Assembly (NCBI GenBank): GCA_963691705.1
Contig: OY829537.1
Location: 78,513,352 to 78,577,351, forward strand
DNA: 64,000 bases
Reading direction: 5' to 3'
Source: Viola odorata
Lineage: Eukaryota; Streptophyta; Magnoliopsida; Malpighiales; Violaceae
Shown: piece by piece, positions 1 to 11,036 of the stretch
How positions within the stretch are numbered: position 1 is the first letter of the stretch
How the letters are laid out: each line of letters opens with the position of its first letter
The notes under the pieces: generated by a model
What the model was told of the DNA's origin: nothing
Database searches by the model: none
The model's input: the letters and a program-made list of their open reading frames with translations, nothing else
Position numbers and translations under genes: made by a program

Positions 1-2259
1 CAAACGGCGAGTAATGAGTAGTAGAATGAACAGCACGGTTGTAAGCAAATTCAATAAACGGTACATGATCAACCCAAGTAGAAACATGCCTACGAACTAA
101 GGTGCGTAAAAGGGAACCAAGAGTCCGATTTACCACCTCTGTTGACCATCCATTTGTGGGTGATAAGATGTAGAATACAATAATTTAGTACCAAGCTTCT
201 TCCATAAGACACGCCAAAAATGACTAAGAAACTTAGTATCTCTATCACTCACAATCGTCAAGGGAATACCATGCAAACGGACTACTTCACGAAAGAATAA
301 ATCAGCAATCTGAGTAGCATCATACGTAGTAGAACATGGTATAAAGTGGGACATCTTCGAAAATCTGTCCACTACAACAAAGGCACTATCTTTCCCGTTC
401 TTAGACCTAGGCAGTCCTACGACAAAATCCATAGATAAATCGGTCCAAGGGTGAGAAGGGACAGGTAACGGCATGTATTCTCCATGACCAGCAGATTTAG
501 ACTTGGCTCTACGACAGACTAAACAACGAGCAATAATGCGCACAACATCACGCTTCATGTGAGGCCAATAAAAGTGATCATGCAATACATCCAAGGTTTT
601 AGTCACGCCAAAGTGACCCATTAAGCCACCACTATGGGCTTCATGCACAAGTAACTCACGAAGAGAGCAATGAGGAATACATAAATGTTTGCCTTTAAAC
701 AAATAACCCTCATGTTTATAGAATTTAGAACCAGAAATAGAAACGCCATGCAAATAAATATCACCAAAATCAGAATCGGTGGCATAGAGTTCTATAATGT
801 GCGAAAATCCAAGCAATTTGGCATTTAGAGAAGTAATGAGCACATACCGCCGAGATAGTGCATCAGCAACAACATTCTCTTTACCTTGCTTGTACTGAAT
901 GTGGTAAGGGAAGGTTTCAATGAATTCCATCCAAACGGCATGTCGCCGATTCAGCTTTCCTTGACCCTTTAGGTATTTCAAGCTCAAATGGTCAGTGTGG
1001 ACGATGAACTCCCTCGGCATCAGGTAGTGTTGCCATGTCTCCAACGCTCGAACAAGAGCATAGAACTCCTTGTCATAGGTAGGATATCGGAGTTGAGCAT
1101 CCTTGAGTTTTTCACTGAAATAGGCAATCGGCCGTCTCTCCTGCATCAGAACGGCGCCGATTCCTAACCCGCTGGCGTCACACTCTATCTCAAACGCCTT
1201 ACTGAAGTCGGGCAGTGCTAGTACGGGAGCGGCACAGAGCCGATCTTTGAGGGTAGCAAACGCCGCTTCTTGTTGCTGATCCCACCTGAAAACAACATTC
1301 TTCTTTGTTAATTCATTCAGAGGAACAGCGATGGTGCTAAAGTCTTTGACAAATCGCCGATAGAAGCTCGCCAAGCCATGGAATGATCTCACATCACTAA
1401 CGGACGTCGGCGTCGGCCACTCCTGAATCGCGCTGATTTTCTCTTCATCCACTTTAACGCCATCTGCACTCACAATAAAACCAAGAAAACCAACTTGTTC
1501 CATTGCGAAAGAACACTTACTAGGTTTAGCATATAATTTCTGCTCACGAAGTGTTAGGAAAACCTCCCTAAGATGGAGAACATGCTCATCAAACGATTTG
1601 CTATAAATTAAAATATCATCAAAATAAACTACAACAAATTTGCCAATTAAGTGCCGAAATACATGGTTCATTAACCTCATAAAGGTGCTAGGAGCATTAG
1701 TTAAGCCAAACGGCATAACCATCCATTCATATAAACCATACTTAGTTTTAAAAGCAGTTTTCCATTCATCCCCTTCTTTCATGCGAATTTGGTGGTAACC
1801 ACTCATTAAATCAATTTTAGAAAAAATTCGACTACCACTTAGTTCATCTAACATGTCATCTAAACGAGGAATAGGGTGTCGATACTTTACAGTGATTTTG
1901 TTGACTGCTCGGCAATCAACGCACATACGCCAAGTGTCGTCTTTCTTTGGGACTAGAATGACAGGAACGGCACATGGAGACAGACTCTCTCTGACGTAGC
2001 CACGGGCAAGCAAATCGTTCACTTGCCGTTGCAACTCTTTGGTCTCCTCTGGATTGGATCGGTAAGCTGGCCGATGTGGAATTGCCGATCCAGGGACAAA
2101 GTCAATCTGATGTTCTATGCCTCGAAACGGAGGTAGTCCAGGTGGCATCTCTTCGGGTAGAACATCCGCAAATTCCTGCAAGAGAGAAGAAATACCAATC
2201 GGAACGGTGAGGTGTCGTTCCATTTTATCTGAGGTTAAACAATGAGAGCGAAAACGCAT
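1..2259 (-). pseudogene. pol: Ty3-1 pol: reverse transcriptase, RNase H, integrase (frameshifted)
   Basis: This encodes the copying and integrating enzymes of Ty3-1. A 709-residue ORF runs from 2259 to 130. Visible in order: the N-terminal RT region, the RT catalytic motif YFDD near residue 211, RNase H with CDASG near residue 360, the connection motif ADALSRR near 465, the integrase zinc-binding HHCC region (HEAH near 540, CLVC near 576), and integrase Asp residues in TDLSMDF (about 606) and VSDRD (about 671). Just after HPQ-DGQ a one-base deletion around 142-147 shifts the frame and stops the ORF, before the region holding the catalytic Glu. Recognisable integrase coding continues in another frame from there to base 1. 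The ORF lies in the same frame as the upstream gag-protease ORF, separated by one TGA and four codons. Confidence 0.93.
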
Positions 2260-2271
2260 TAGAAGTAGGGG

Positions 2272-4431
2272 TCAGCTTGCGCCAAAACAATATTTCTTAG
2301 AAATCAATATTTTCCTCACTTCGCTATCCTTGGCATACACGCTCGAATTCTTTTTACTTGCCTCTCCTTTTATCCTCTCAATGCCACTCTCAGCATGCTT
2401 ACTTTTGTCATGCGAATGTTTTCTGAGACTCTCAATTTCACTCTTTCCATGCTCTATGTTTTCATGGAAGCTGTTTTTCTCATTATTACCCTCTTTCTTT
2501 TCGACTCTCAAACCCTCTCTTTTTCTCTCAAATTCTTTTGTTATTTCATACTCAGCATGGGACTTAGCAAGCCAATGCTGGTCCTTTAGTACCTCGGTCG
2601 GTGTGAGAGGCGCCAATGTAAACTTCTGTCCGTTCTTTACTAACTTGTAGTGATTGCGCTTGCCATCATGAATGGCCTCTCTATCATACTGCCATGGTCT
2701 CCCAAGGATGATATGACTCGCTTGCATTGGGACCACGTCACACAGCACCTCATCCTTGTACTTGTCAATTGAGAAATTAACTAGCACTTGTCTAGTCACC
2801 TTGATCCCTAGCCCATCCGTCATCCATTGTAAGCTGTATGGATGTGGGTGTTTGATGGTTTGTAACCCGAGCTTGTGTACCATCATCCAGCTCGCACAGT
2901 TAGTGCAACTCCCATTATCAATGATGATTGCACACCCTTTCTTATCAACCAAACCGCGAGTATGAAATAGGTTTTCTCGCTGTTCTTCATCAAGAACCTC
3001 TTCTTTTACTTGCGCGCTTAGGCTACGGCGCACCACCATCAAACGACTCTCGGGCTTTAGACAATCCTCCTCCGAATCATTGTCCCCTTCATCATCTCCT
3101 CCGTCTGAACCCCGATTATCTTCATCGGATTCTTCGTCTCCATTCGGTCTTATGATGAACACCCGTTTGTTAGGACAGTCGGCTCTCCGATGGCCTCTCC
3201 CGTTACATTGAAAGCAAACAATGTCTTTGGTGGGTGGCCGGTCGGTAGGTGGTGTATAAGGCTTGCTACCGGTCGGTTTAGAAATAGGATTAGTACTAGT
3301 TCCCCCTTTGGTATGAGGTAACGCCCTAGGTGTAGCATTCGGACCCTTATCATCCTTTTCCCAAGGTTTCTTCCAAGTACTAACCTTGGTACTTGTCGGC
3401 GCTGTTGGGGATCTACTGTACGGAACCCTCTCCTTCCGTTGCTTCTCTATTTTAGTTGCTAAGTGCAACATTCCTCTCAACGAATCATAAGGGTGGAGTT
3501 CCAATGTGTTAGCAATATCCCTATTCAAGCCGTTGAAGAACCTTGCCATCTTAGCGTCTTCACTTTCAACCGCTTCTACTCTAGCTAAGGCAATTTCCAT
3601 CTCGTTGTAGTACTCACTAACACTCTTACTTCTTTGTGTTAGTGACTGCAATCTCTTGTGAAGCTCTTGGTGAAAATAAGGAGGCACAAACCTCTCCCTC
3701 ATGAATGCCTTCATTACTTCCCATGTAAGCGGCCCATCTCGTCTTAAGGTGCGATTCCTAATGGTTTGCTCCATCCAATGAGTAGCATACCCACTAAACT
3801 CGACGGCTGCCAATTTCACCTTCTTATCCTCTGAGTAGTTATGACAGAAAAAGATTGAATCTACCTTTTTCTCCCATACAAAATACGCGTCCGGGTCATC
3901 TGCACCATCAAACGGTGGAATTTTCATCTTGATGCTACTGAGATTCGCATCAACTCTATTCTCCACTTGCTCATTCGGCCTACCACCCCGCCTAACCCTT
4001 GGTATAGGACCCTCGTTACCATCTGTATCAGGTAACGGACCTTGTAGACCTCGAGGTGGAGGTCTGGGAGCACCCCGCTCTTGTTCTGCAAGGCGCTCGT
4101 TGGGAGTCCTCAGCCTATGCCTACCAACGGGTGGCACGTAATCCTGCCTCGGATGTCCATCACTCTCGTCATCAGTATCGTCGAGACGACCATCTGAAAC
4201 ATCATCCCCAAAAGAGTCCTCCTTTCTCGGTACTGAACCGTGAGAGCTGTGCCCCTGGTTAAGAGTAGGTACCCTGTGCAACTCAACACCTTTAGCCTGC
4301 GACTCTTCAACCCGCAGTAACCGACTTGCAGTCGTTCTAACCTCCGTTGCTACTCCCCTTAGTTCAATCGTGAGTGACTCGAGGGCTGCTAACACCGGAT
4401 TGATGTTTGGTCCAGTGACTTCGTCGGACAT
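2272..4431 (-). CDS. gag: Ty3-1 gag-protease polyprotein
   Basis: A 719-residue ORF for the structural capsid/nucleocapsid protein and an aspartic protease. The N-terminus is charged and low in complexity. A retrotransposon gag domain lies roughly between residues 165 and 335. A zinc knuckle of the CX2CX4HX4C type (CFQCNGRGHRRADC) is near residues 405-418, and an acidic stretch follows it. The protease core is near residue 505, where the usual D-S/T-G triad reads DNGS, and the conserved LGRPWQ stretch follows. The ORF ends at a TGA (2274-2272). Because pol restarts 12 bases on in the same frame, and related elements normally carry one continuous polyprotein, the TGA is probably a nonsense change; programmed readthrough cannot be excluded. 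Lys and Glu are abundant near the end of the ORF. Confidence 0.9.
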   Translation of the reverse strand: MSDEVTGPNINPVLAALESLTIELRGVATEVRTTASRLLRVEESQAKGVELHRVPTLNQGHSSHGSVPRKEDSFGDDVSDGRLDDTDDESDGHPRQDYVPPVGRHRLRTPNERLAEQERGAPRPPPRGLQGPLPDTDGNEGPIPRVRRGGRPNEQVENRVDANLSSIKMKIPPFDGADDPDAYFVWEKKVDSIFFCHNYSEDKKVKLAAVEFSGYATHWMEQTIRNRTLRRDGPLTWEVMKAFMRERFVPPYFHQELHKRLQSLTQRSKSVSEYYNEMEIALARVEAVESEDAKMARFFNGLNRDIANTLELHPYDSLRGMLHLATKIEKQRKERVPYSRSPTAPTSTKVSTWKKPWEKDDKGPNATPRALPHTKGGTSTNPISKPTGSKPYTPPTDRPPTKDIVCFQCNGRGHRRADCPNKRVFIIRPNGDEESDEDNRGSDGGDDEGDNDSEEDCLKPESRLMVVRRSLSAQVKEEVLDEEQRENLFHTRGLVDKKGCAIIIDNGSCTNCASWMMVHKLGLQTIKHPHPYSLQWMTDGLGIKVTRQVLVNFSIDKYKDEVLCDVVPMQASHIILGRPWQYDREAIHDGKRNHYKLVKNGQKFTLAPLTPTEVLKDQHWLAKSHAEYEITKEFERKREGLRVEKKEGNNEKNSFHENIEHGKSEIESLRKHSHDKSKHAESGIERIKGEASKKNSSVYAKDSEVRKILISKKYCFGAS

Positions 4432-5209
4432 CCTGTAGTTCCTGAAAGCACAACACTAGCAAAGCACGTAAAATTTCACTAACCCTAGCACTCCCTTACG
4501 TGTTTAAACTCGTGTTTATCCACTCTAATAATCTCACAAATAAGCACTCAAATTCCCTGCAATGCCGATTGTTAGTAAGACTCAAGAATAAGAATAAAGC
4601 TTCCAAAGATACTCTCAAGGACAACTAGTTGCAAAACAAATGTTGATATTAGGTAACCGAGTAGTTGCAAGAAGCAATCAACTACGCAATTATCTAAAGG
4701 AGTAGAAAGCAATGTATTAGGGATCAAAGAAGAGATCAAAGACTCAAGAACAACTCAAATATGTCGCAAGCTGCGATTCTTTTGATAGAAAATATGCGTT
4801 TACTTTGCTCTTGCCTCTTTGGCTTTTCTTTTGATATTGGAGTTCAACACTTTTATCCTTTGTAATTGTAAAGTGACGTAGTCTTTTAATTTAAATTTTT
4901 TTTTTTTTTTTTTTTTTGACTACGTACACAGTTTAGTGTTTCGATTACAGATTTTGACTCCAAACTCCAAATCACTTGATTCTTTTTGATTTGGATTCCT
5001 AACAAACACAGCTTTCCAAAGATACTTTTCTTATTGAAAACGCACTTCAATAGCTATATATATAATTACAATTCCTAAACTGACACACACGTATCGAACC
5101 ACGCACACAAGGAAATCGGTTTTTAGGATTTTAGAAGAAAAGGAAACCGATTTCAACAATTGAAAACTTGAAATTAAAAGGGATACTTTACCAATCATGA
5201 ACACCTTAA
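4432..5209 (-). other. Ty3-1 untranslated leader
   Basis: Non-coding stretch between the primer site and the gag start. It contains a long T run (about 4897-4917 on the plus strand) and several short AT-rich stretches. No conserved protein reading frame was seen. Confidence 0.7.
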
Positions 5210-5221
5210 GCTCCGCTACCA
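5210..5221 (-). promoter_or_regulatory. Primer binding site of Ty3-1
   Basis: On the minus strand the sequence two bases inside the LTR reads TGGTAGCGGAGC. This resembles the initiator tRNA-Met site TGGTATCAGAGC with one mismatch and one wobble-compatible change. The same 12-mer occurs at the equivalent place in Ty3-2, and a close variant occurs in the copia element. Confidence 0.75.
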
Positions 5222-5223
5222 AC

Positions 5224-6135
5224 TGATACGATCCTAGTCGCGTAGGATGAGTAGCACGTACCTTTTTTATCTTTGTTCAAGACTGGATTTCAATCTGCGG
5301 AAATAATATGACTCTCTTGATGTTTAAATCTCCTAACAGCCAGGCGTTAGGCAATCTAAACCAAGCAATCGAGGATCTTGAGTAGAATCCTTAAATCTAG
5401 ACTCCGGTATGAGAATCAATCTAAGGCAAACGACACAATGAAGCAATATTCGGGTTTTACTTGAAACAGACTCGAGAATTGCAAGACTCAAGAAGGAACA
5501 AGTGCTCACGGATGAACAATGGGCATAAGTTGCAAGAGACAATTGTTCTGATTATTAAAATTAAGCCAAGTTTCTAAGGAGGCCAAACGGCTCCTTATAT
5601 AAGGTTACAAGCAAGCCCTAATAATAAACCTAATAGGAATAGAAGTAGGACTTCTAAAATAGGAAAAATAACTTAACTAATTAACTGTTTAATTAACTAA
5701 TTAAGCTAAAACAAATAAAGTCAATGACTTTAAAATCAGTCAAGGCACGCCAGCTTCTGGACACGCGGAACGGGCAGGAGCCGTTTTGAGCAATCGGCAC
5801 GCGAGACAGATGAGTGAAACGGCAACGGCTGAGTGAAATGGTCAGATGCCGATTTGGCGAAACGGACAAGAGCCGTTTTGAACGAATCGGGCAAGACCCA
5901 TTTTGTGATAAACGGTCAAGTGCCGTTTCTGGCAGAATCATCTTCGGTCATTGTGAATGTAAGGAGATTCACAACTCTTGGCGTCTTCTCTCGAAGTGCA
6001 GCTTCCTCACTTGTCCTCTCACATTCCAGCTCCTTGTGAATGAGAGCTGACAATCGGTCTTGAAGCTTTCTTGCTCTGGCTCGAGTCATTGGACCAGCTG
6101 GTGGTAACGGTAGTTGGATGCGTGGATTCGCATCA
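5224..6135 (-). repeat. 5' LTR of Ty3-1 (912 bp)
   Basis: Bounded on the plus strand by TGATACGATCC and GGATTCGCATCA, an imperfect inverted pair of TG...CA type. The inner end is fixed by the primer site and the outer end by the switch to Tat-A LTR sequence at 6136. A palindromic TATA element (CCTTATATAAGG, about 5594-5605) is a plausible promoter for minus-strand transcription. The 3' LTR partner is outside the window, so the boundaries are inferred rather than proven by comparison. Confidence 0.85.
5916..6135 (-). other. LTR-embedded copy of the pol C-terminal tail (Ty3-1)
   Basis: An open frame starting at the outer LTR end contains GPMTRARARKLQ, the Gly-Pro-Met-Thr-Arg-Ala-Arg motif found at the extreme C-terminus of many plant Ty3 polyproteins, followed by an acidic tail and a stop at 5916. 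It lies in the 5' LTR, upstream of the element's own transcript start, so it is presumably the duplicate of coding sequence that pol reads into at the 3' LTR. Ty3-2 shows the same layout with both LTRs available. Confidence 0.75.
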
Positions 6136-7979
6136 ACCATTGATCTAGTTGACTTTGAAAGTCAAACAAGATCAAGGGTGGAGGTAATTAACAAGTCATC
6201 ATCCCTCTCTTCCTGCTCCTGCACAAAGAACCAATTCAACCTCAATTTTTAGCCACATCTTCTCTTCCTCGAGCCTCACGTTCTTCCTCGAGCCACGCCA
6301 CTGCTCACCCTCGCCTCGTCAATCATTTCTGACGCCATCAACGCCAACGTCATCCTCTCCCTCAACCGACTCAAACTTCCTATAAATACCAACCTAATAC
6401 ATGTGATTAAGGGAGAGGGGAACGAAAAGGCAGAGGAGCTCAAGAAAACACACCTCACGTCCATCATCTTTGATTCTCTCTCTCGTGTTTTCCACTCTCC
6501 CACGACCGCTTAGAAACTTTAAATACTCAAGGAAGAGCCTAACAAGCAAGCCCGAAGCTCCCGGCCGTAAGCAAGCTCCTTCGTCAACTCTCATCAATCC
6601 TCTTAACTAGCTCGGTAATAACGCTAACTTGTCTTAATAATTGCATTTTGAATTTAATTTCGCTACTATAGTCTCAATTTAATGATTTAGAGTTGTATTT
6701 AATTAATATCTCAATTTTAGTTTAATTGCTTGGTATTTTCTTCTTTGAATTTTGCTTGTGTTTATGGTTGGTTCGGCACTGTTTGGTGACGGGAGAGGTG
6801 TTGTTGGCAAGAAGGGCGTTTTGGGCACGGTCTGGCCGGCGTCAGCTGCCGGCGGTGGTGCTGCAATGGTTGGCAGCGGTAGTGGCAAGTTGGGGAAGAA
6901 GACATTGTTCAGTGTCTTAAAAGGGAAGGGAACCGCGGGTTAGGCCACGCGTGTGTGGCCCTGGGCCGACGCTGTGCGCCTGGCCCAGGCGAAGGAGAAG
7001 CTGGGCCTTCTCAGGCCCAGTGCGGAAAGAGAAGGAAAAGGGCGAGCCCAACTGGGCTGGCCTGCTGGTGGGCCCATTCCCTGGCCCAGTAGGCCGGGCC
7101 CAACTAATTGGCCAGCCGTTTTTATTTATTTTATTTTTATTTTAATAATTTTTATTCGTATGTTTGTACTATTTATTTATTTCCACGCTTGTACTGTTTA
7201 TTTAATTTTCCATATCCTTGTGCTAATTATTTATTTTCCTATGCTTGCATGACTAATTATTATTTTCGTATGCTTTTGCATGTTTAAATTATTCTACTTG
7301 CGTACAATCGTCAAAAAAAAGAAAAAATTATTTCACTTGCGTACGTACAATAATTATGATGTCGGTTATTCGCATGCTCGTACTTTTTAATTAATTATCT
7401 TTGCATGCTTTCAAATATATAAATAATTATTCTGCTCGCGTTTAATCGTTAAATTAATTATTTCACTCGCAACAAGTCATTAGATATTTATCTGCTTTTC
7501 GATTATCATTTTCCCGAACTAATAATATCGACTTTGTAGGGTAAATCAACTGCTTATACCCTTCACAAGTACACATTCCTTACCCTTTTATTTATTCTAC
7601 GCTTTTTTCGCATATACGCTTGTATGCATGAATTATTTAGAAACGTAGATTTAAATTTTATCCATTGGGCATGATAACTAAATTAGGACTTTTTGTTTTT
7701 CAAACATGTTTAAACACCTTTCTCCAGTAACCTTTAAGGATGTGACTCGGGTGCCTAACACCTTCCCGAGTCCATAAATCGACCCCGAATCACTGTTCTC
7801 GGGTTCAGACCCATTTTGCCTTAGCTTTTTATTTTTATGCCATGACTTTAGGTTCCCTAAACCTAGGAAAATTAGGGTGGCGACTTCATTAGCATCATGT
7901 GAGATGGATCCGATTTCGTCTCACATCCAGTCCCAAACCCACGTCACATTAGAATAAAATCCAGAACGGGGGTGCGACA
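6136..7979 (+). repeat. 5' LTR of Tat-A (3' portion; interrupted by Ty3-1)
   Basis: Nearly identical to 15434-17271 apart from scattered substitutions and two sizeable length differences. One is in the stretch at about 6815-6900. The other is a 23 bp segment near 7075 that the other copy retains, consistent with loss between GGGCCC direct repeats. It ends GGGTGCGACA directly before the primer site. A TATA box (TATAAATA, 6381-6388) is followed by an AG-rich transcribed region, so the promoter survives although the upstream 0.5 kb of LTR has been separated by Ty3-1. Confidence 0.88.
6381..6388 (+). promoter_or_regulatory. TATA box of the Tat-A 5' LTR
   Basis: TATAAATA preceded by a C-rich stretch and followed about 30-40 bases later by purine-rich sequence. 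It is exactly conserved at 15678-15685 in the 3' LTR and at the equivalent site in Tat-C (20818, 31841 and 32845), which marks it as the family's core promoter. Confidence 0.7.
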
Positions 7980-7982
7980 GTT

Positions 7983-7999
7983 TGGCGACTCCACTGGGA
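7983..7999 (+). promoter_or_regulatory. Primer binding site of Tat-A
   Basis: TGGCGACTCCACTGGGA follows the LTR end GCGACA. This site type is characteristic of plant Tat/Ogre elements, where tRNA-Arg is the usual assignment; I did not check it against a tRNA set. Tat-C has the same site with two or three differences. Confidence 0.7.
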
Positions 8000-9394
8000 T
8001 CAATAGCGTCGGAGCCGGATTATTTTTTTTGAGGTGTTTGTTTTTTTATGATTTTTGTACATGATTAATTATTTTTCATGTATTTAATTCTTGTATTATC
8101 ACATGATTTTTTATGCATGATTATTCTTTTTATTTGTTAATAAATTGTTCACATGATTCGTTGTTATTCGCTTTGATAAACTGTCATTGCATATGCATTC
8201 CACGCATAATTCCCTACAGCCGGGCCTTTTCCAAATAAGATTAGGAGGTTAGTAGTGAGGCCCTGGGACACATGTCCTAGGTAGTTTTCATGAACCCCAA
8301 ACTCAGACTCGAACCCCTAAATGGGTGAACGCCTAAAACTTTTGATGGTTCGACAGGCAATCACATATCCATTTACTGAGGGACCACTTTTATGGTATCG
8401 TCCGGGAGCCTTCCAGCCAATTAGAAATAGTAGATGTCACCCCAGCATATGCATCATATTGAGATGCGTATATTGCGACTTTGTTTCACTTTTTTCACTG
8501 ATTTCTCAAATTTTTTCCAACTACAAATGATTTCTCAAATTTTTCACAAATAATTTCTCAATTTTTCCACATTTTACAAATGATTTTTCAAATTTTCGAC
8601 ATTTTTAAAAACTGATTTCGCAAATTTTCCGCATTTATGATTTCTCTTTTCGCAAAATTTTCCATATAGGAAATCTTTTTCTGCAAAATTTCCATATTTG
8701 TAAATTTTTCCGTAAATTGGTGACATTTGCAATTTTTTTTTCTTTTTCGCAATTTCTCCATATTTGCAAGTTTTTACAATGTCTCCATGTTTATAATTTT
8801 TTCACATTTTCTCAAGGTCTATAAATTTTTCCATCTTCCATGTGTACAATTTCCCGGCAATTTTTCACGTGTCCAATTTCCCCGCAATTTTTCACTTGTC
8901 AAATTTTTCCACGTACAATTTTTCGACGCATGTCAAAATTTTCATAATTTTTCCACTTGTACAATTTCTCCGTAAATTGCTCCACGTGTACAACTTTTTC
9001 CCCAATTTATCACATTGACAAACTTCTCAAAAAAATAAAAATAAATAAAAAAATCCATGGGTGTCAATTCTTCCATAATTTTTTCCATGTATGCAGAAAA
9101 ATTCCGCAATTTTTCACATGCAAATTCTTTCACGATTTTCCCATGTTTATAATTTTGCCTCAATTATTTTCATAATTCTCCATGTTTGTGATTTTTTTTA
9201 TGAGCCTATGTTATTGTTGTTATTGTACTTACCCTCTCTTTCTCTCGCAGCGTGAAGACCTTGGGATGACATTTTGCATGCAATCATTGCTTAAACTTAT
9301 AATTATTTCACCTGTGTATTTTTCAGAAAATATTGCTCCCAAAAAGCAAACTATTCCTCGCAAGATCCACGCGATTGGACGACAAACACGAAAG
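8000..9394 (+). other. Tat-A leader with degenerate T/C-rich repeats
   Basis: Non-coding. From about 8470 to 9180 a degenerate motif of the kind ATTTTTCCACATGTACAA recurs many times at irregular spacing. A splice-acceptor-like TATTTTTCAG sits at about 9316-9325, just before a reading frame continuous with gag. Tat-C has a similar acceptor-like site before its gag, so a spliced leader is possible but unproven. Confidence 0.6.
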
Positions 9395-11036
9395 ATGACA
9401 GAACATGGTAGAACAGAGGAGGCATTGAAAGCCAAGATAACTGAATTGGAAGAAAAATTTCGGGTTGCTATGACAAGGGCCGAACAAGCCGAAAAGGAAC
9501 GAGATAAGGCGACAATCGACTTTCCACTTGGTTTTTGTCCATTTTCCACTAAAGTGACAGAGCCAATCGCTTTGTCTGGCATAGCTGGTTCATCCATGCT
9601 TCCACCATTCTCCGGGGAAGGGATCAATTGGAAATGGCAGCCCCCTTTCATTAATATTAGCTCCAACCCTCAATTCATCACGTCAGCTGTCCCGACCTCT
9701 AGTGTTGGCACCACCGGACAAAGTGCTCTGTTTGGGCCTACTTTTGACCCCGGCAGTAAAGAAGGTCACCCAGAATCTCAGTACATCCTCCTACCTAAGA
9801 GCCATTCCATCATCCGCCCAGAATCTCAGTATCTCCTCCCTCCTTAGGGTCATTCCACCCAGGTCACGATTCCTTTATCTTTGGGAACGCAACCTCCAGA
9901 GGGTATTCTGACACAGCCCGTGATTTCCGTGGGGAGTCCGCTAGATGCTAGTTCTAGTGCTGTTAAAGCTGAAATGCAAAGTTTTGATAAGTTGAGCCTG
10001 TTGGAAGAAAGATTAAGGGCTATGGAAAGAGCTGATCCCTTTGACCCTACAAGCCCTACTGACATGTGCATGGTACCAGGAATTACGATCCCGCCAAAAT
10101 TCAAGGTTCTGGAATTTGAGAAGTACACGGGGATTGAATGCCCCAAGACCCACCTTAAAATCTACTGCAACAAGATGTCAGAGGTGATACATAATGAACC
10201 TCTGTTAATCCATTTATTCAGGGGGAGTCTGGCCAAGCATGCCTTAACTTGGTACATGGGTCTGGATAGGATCAAGATCAGGACTTGGAGGGATTTATCT
10301 GACGCCTTCTTTAAGCAATACAAGTTCAACATGGAAGTGGCACCAGACCGTTCGGATCTGCAGAACCTTGAGAAGAAGGCCGGTGAGTCGGTAAAGGTTT
10401 ACGCACAAAGGTGGAGGGAACTCGCTGCCAGGATCTCTTCTCCTCTAAGCGATAAGGAACTTATATCCATTTTCGTGAACACTTTCAAGGTTCCTTATTA
10501 CACCTACCTCATCTCTAACTCATCGAACAACTTTTCCGATATAGTCCAGGTAGCAGAAAGAGTTGAGCAAGGAATCAAGTCTGGAAGAATCGTTGCTTCT
10601 GTGCCAAAGGAAACACCCAACAGACTGCCTATCATGAAGAAAGACGTAAATTTGGTCTCCCACCGACCTGTTCGCAGACAACCTTCTACACCGCCATGCA
10701 ACCCACAAAGTAACCCGAACGGTCAAAATAAACGAAATGACCATGGAAATCAGGAGTCGCAACCATTTTTTCCGTCCATGTAAGGGAGGTTTACGAGCAT
10801 CTCATGGAAACTGGGTAAATTACACCCATCCCAACTCAACCAGCGCAACCCACCCAAAGTGGTATGATCCTAGTGTTGCATGCGAGTACCACGCTGGAGC
10901 TCAGGGCCATACTCTAGAAGACTGTTTGGCCTTTAAAGGAAAGGTCAGGCACTTGATCAAGTGTGGACGATTCACTTTTGAAGAGTTAGCTAAAGGACCT
11001 AACACGACCACCAGCTCTACACCTACCAGCTCCTGA
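9395..11036 (+). pseudogene. gag: Tat-A gag (one nonsense, one or more frameshifts)
   Basis: Structural protein of a Tat/Ogre-type element. From ATG 9395 there is a coiled-coil-like Glu/Lys-rich start, a Pro/Ser-rich linker, and then the gag core, with DPFD, CMVPGITIPPKF, FEKYTG, LTWYMGLD, DAFFKQYKFNMEVAPDRSDL, YAQRWRELA and RVEQGIKSGRI in that order. A Cys-His knuckle at about 10890-10925 (CEYHAGAQGHTLEDC) completes the family signature. An in-frame TAG at 9845-9847 replaces a Leu codon present in Tat-C, and after 10780 the frame slips, so the knuckle lies in another frame. In the frame matching Tat-C a TAA occurs just before the knuckle region, as it does in Tat-C. Confidence 0.88.

Larger units (their letters stand above)
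1..6135 (-). mobile_element. Ty3/gypsy retrotransposon Ty3-1 (5' part, truncated by window start)
   Basis: Reading right to left on the minus strand, this element has a 5' LTR (6135-5224), a primer site, a leader, a gag-protease ORF and a pol ORF with reverse transcriptase, RNase H and integrase in that order. The order RT-RH-IN places it in Ty3/gypsy, and the RT looks like plant chromoviruses, although I see no chromodomain in the part present. The 3' LTR lies beyond base 1. The outer LTR end meets sequence homologous to 15434 onward, so the element inserted into the 5' LTR of Tat-A. The first flanking bases are ACCAT (6136-6140), which also occur at the matching site in the uninterrupted LTR copy. 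The other target duplication is outside the window. Confidence 0.93.

Noticed and set aside
2330..2650. Plus-strand ORFs opposite Ty3-1 gag
   Set aside because: Shadows of the minus-strand coding region; the gag and protease motifs are on the other strand.
4897..4917. Poly(T) run as a poly(A) tail of a LINE or SINE
   Set aside because: It lies inside the Ty3-1 leader, with no target duplication or LINE sequence beside it.
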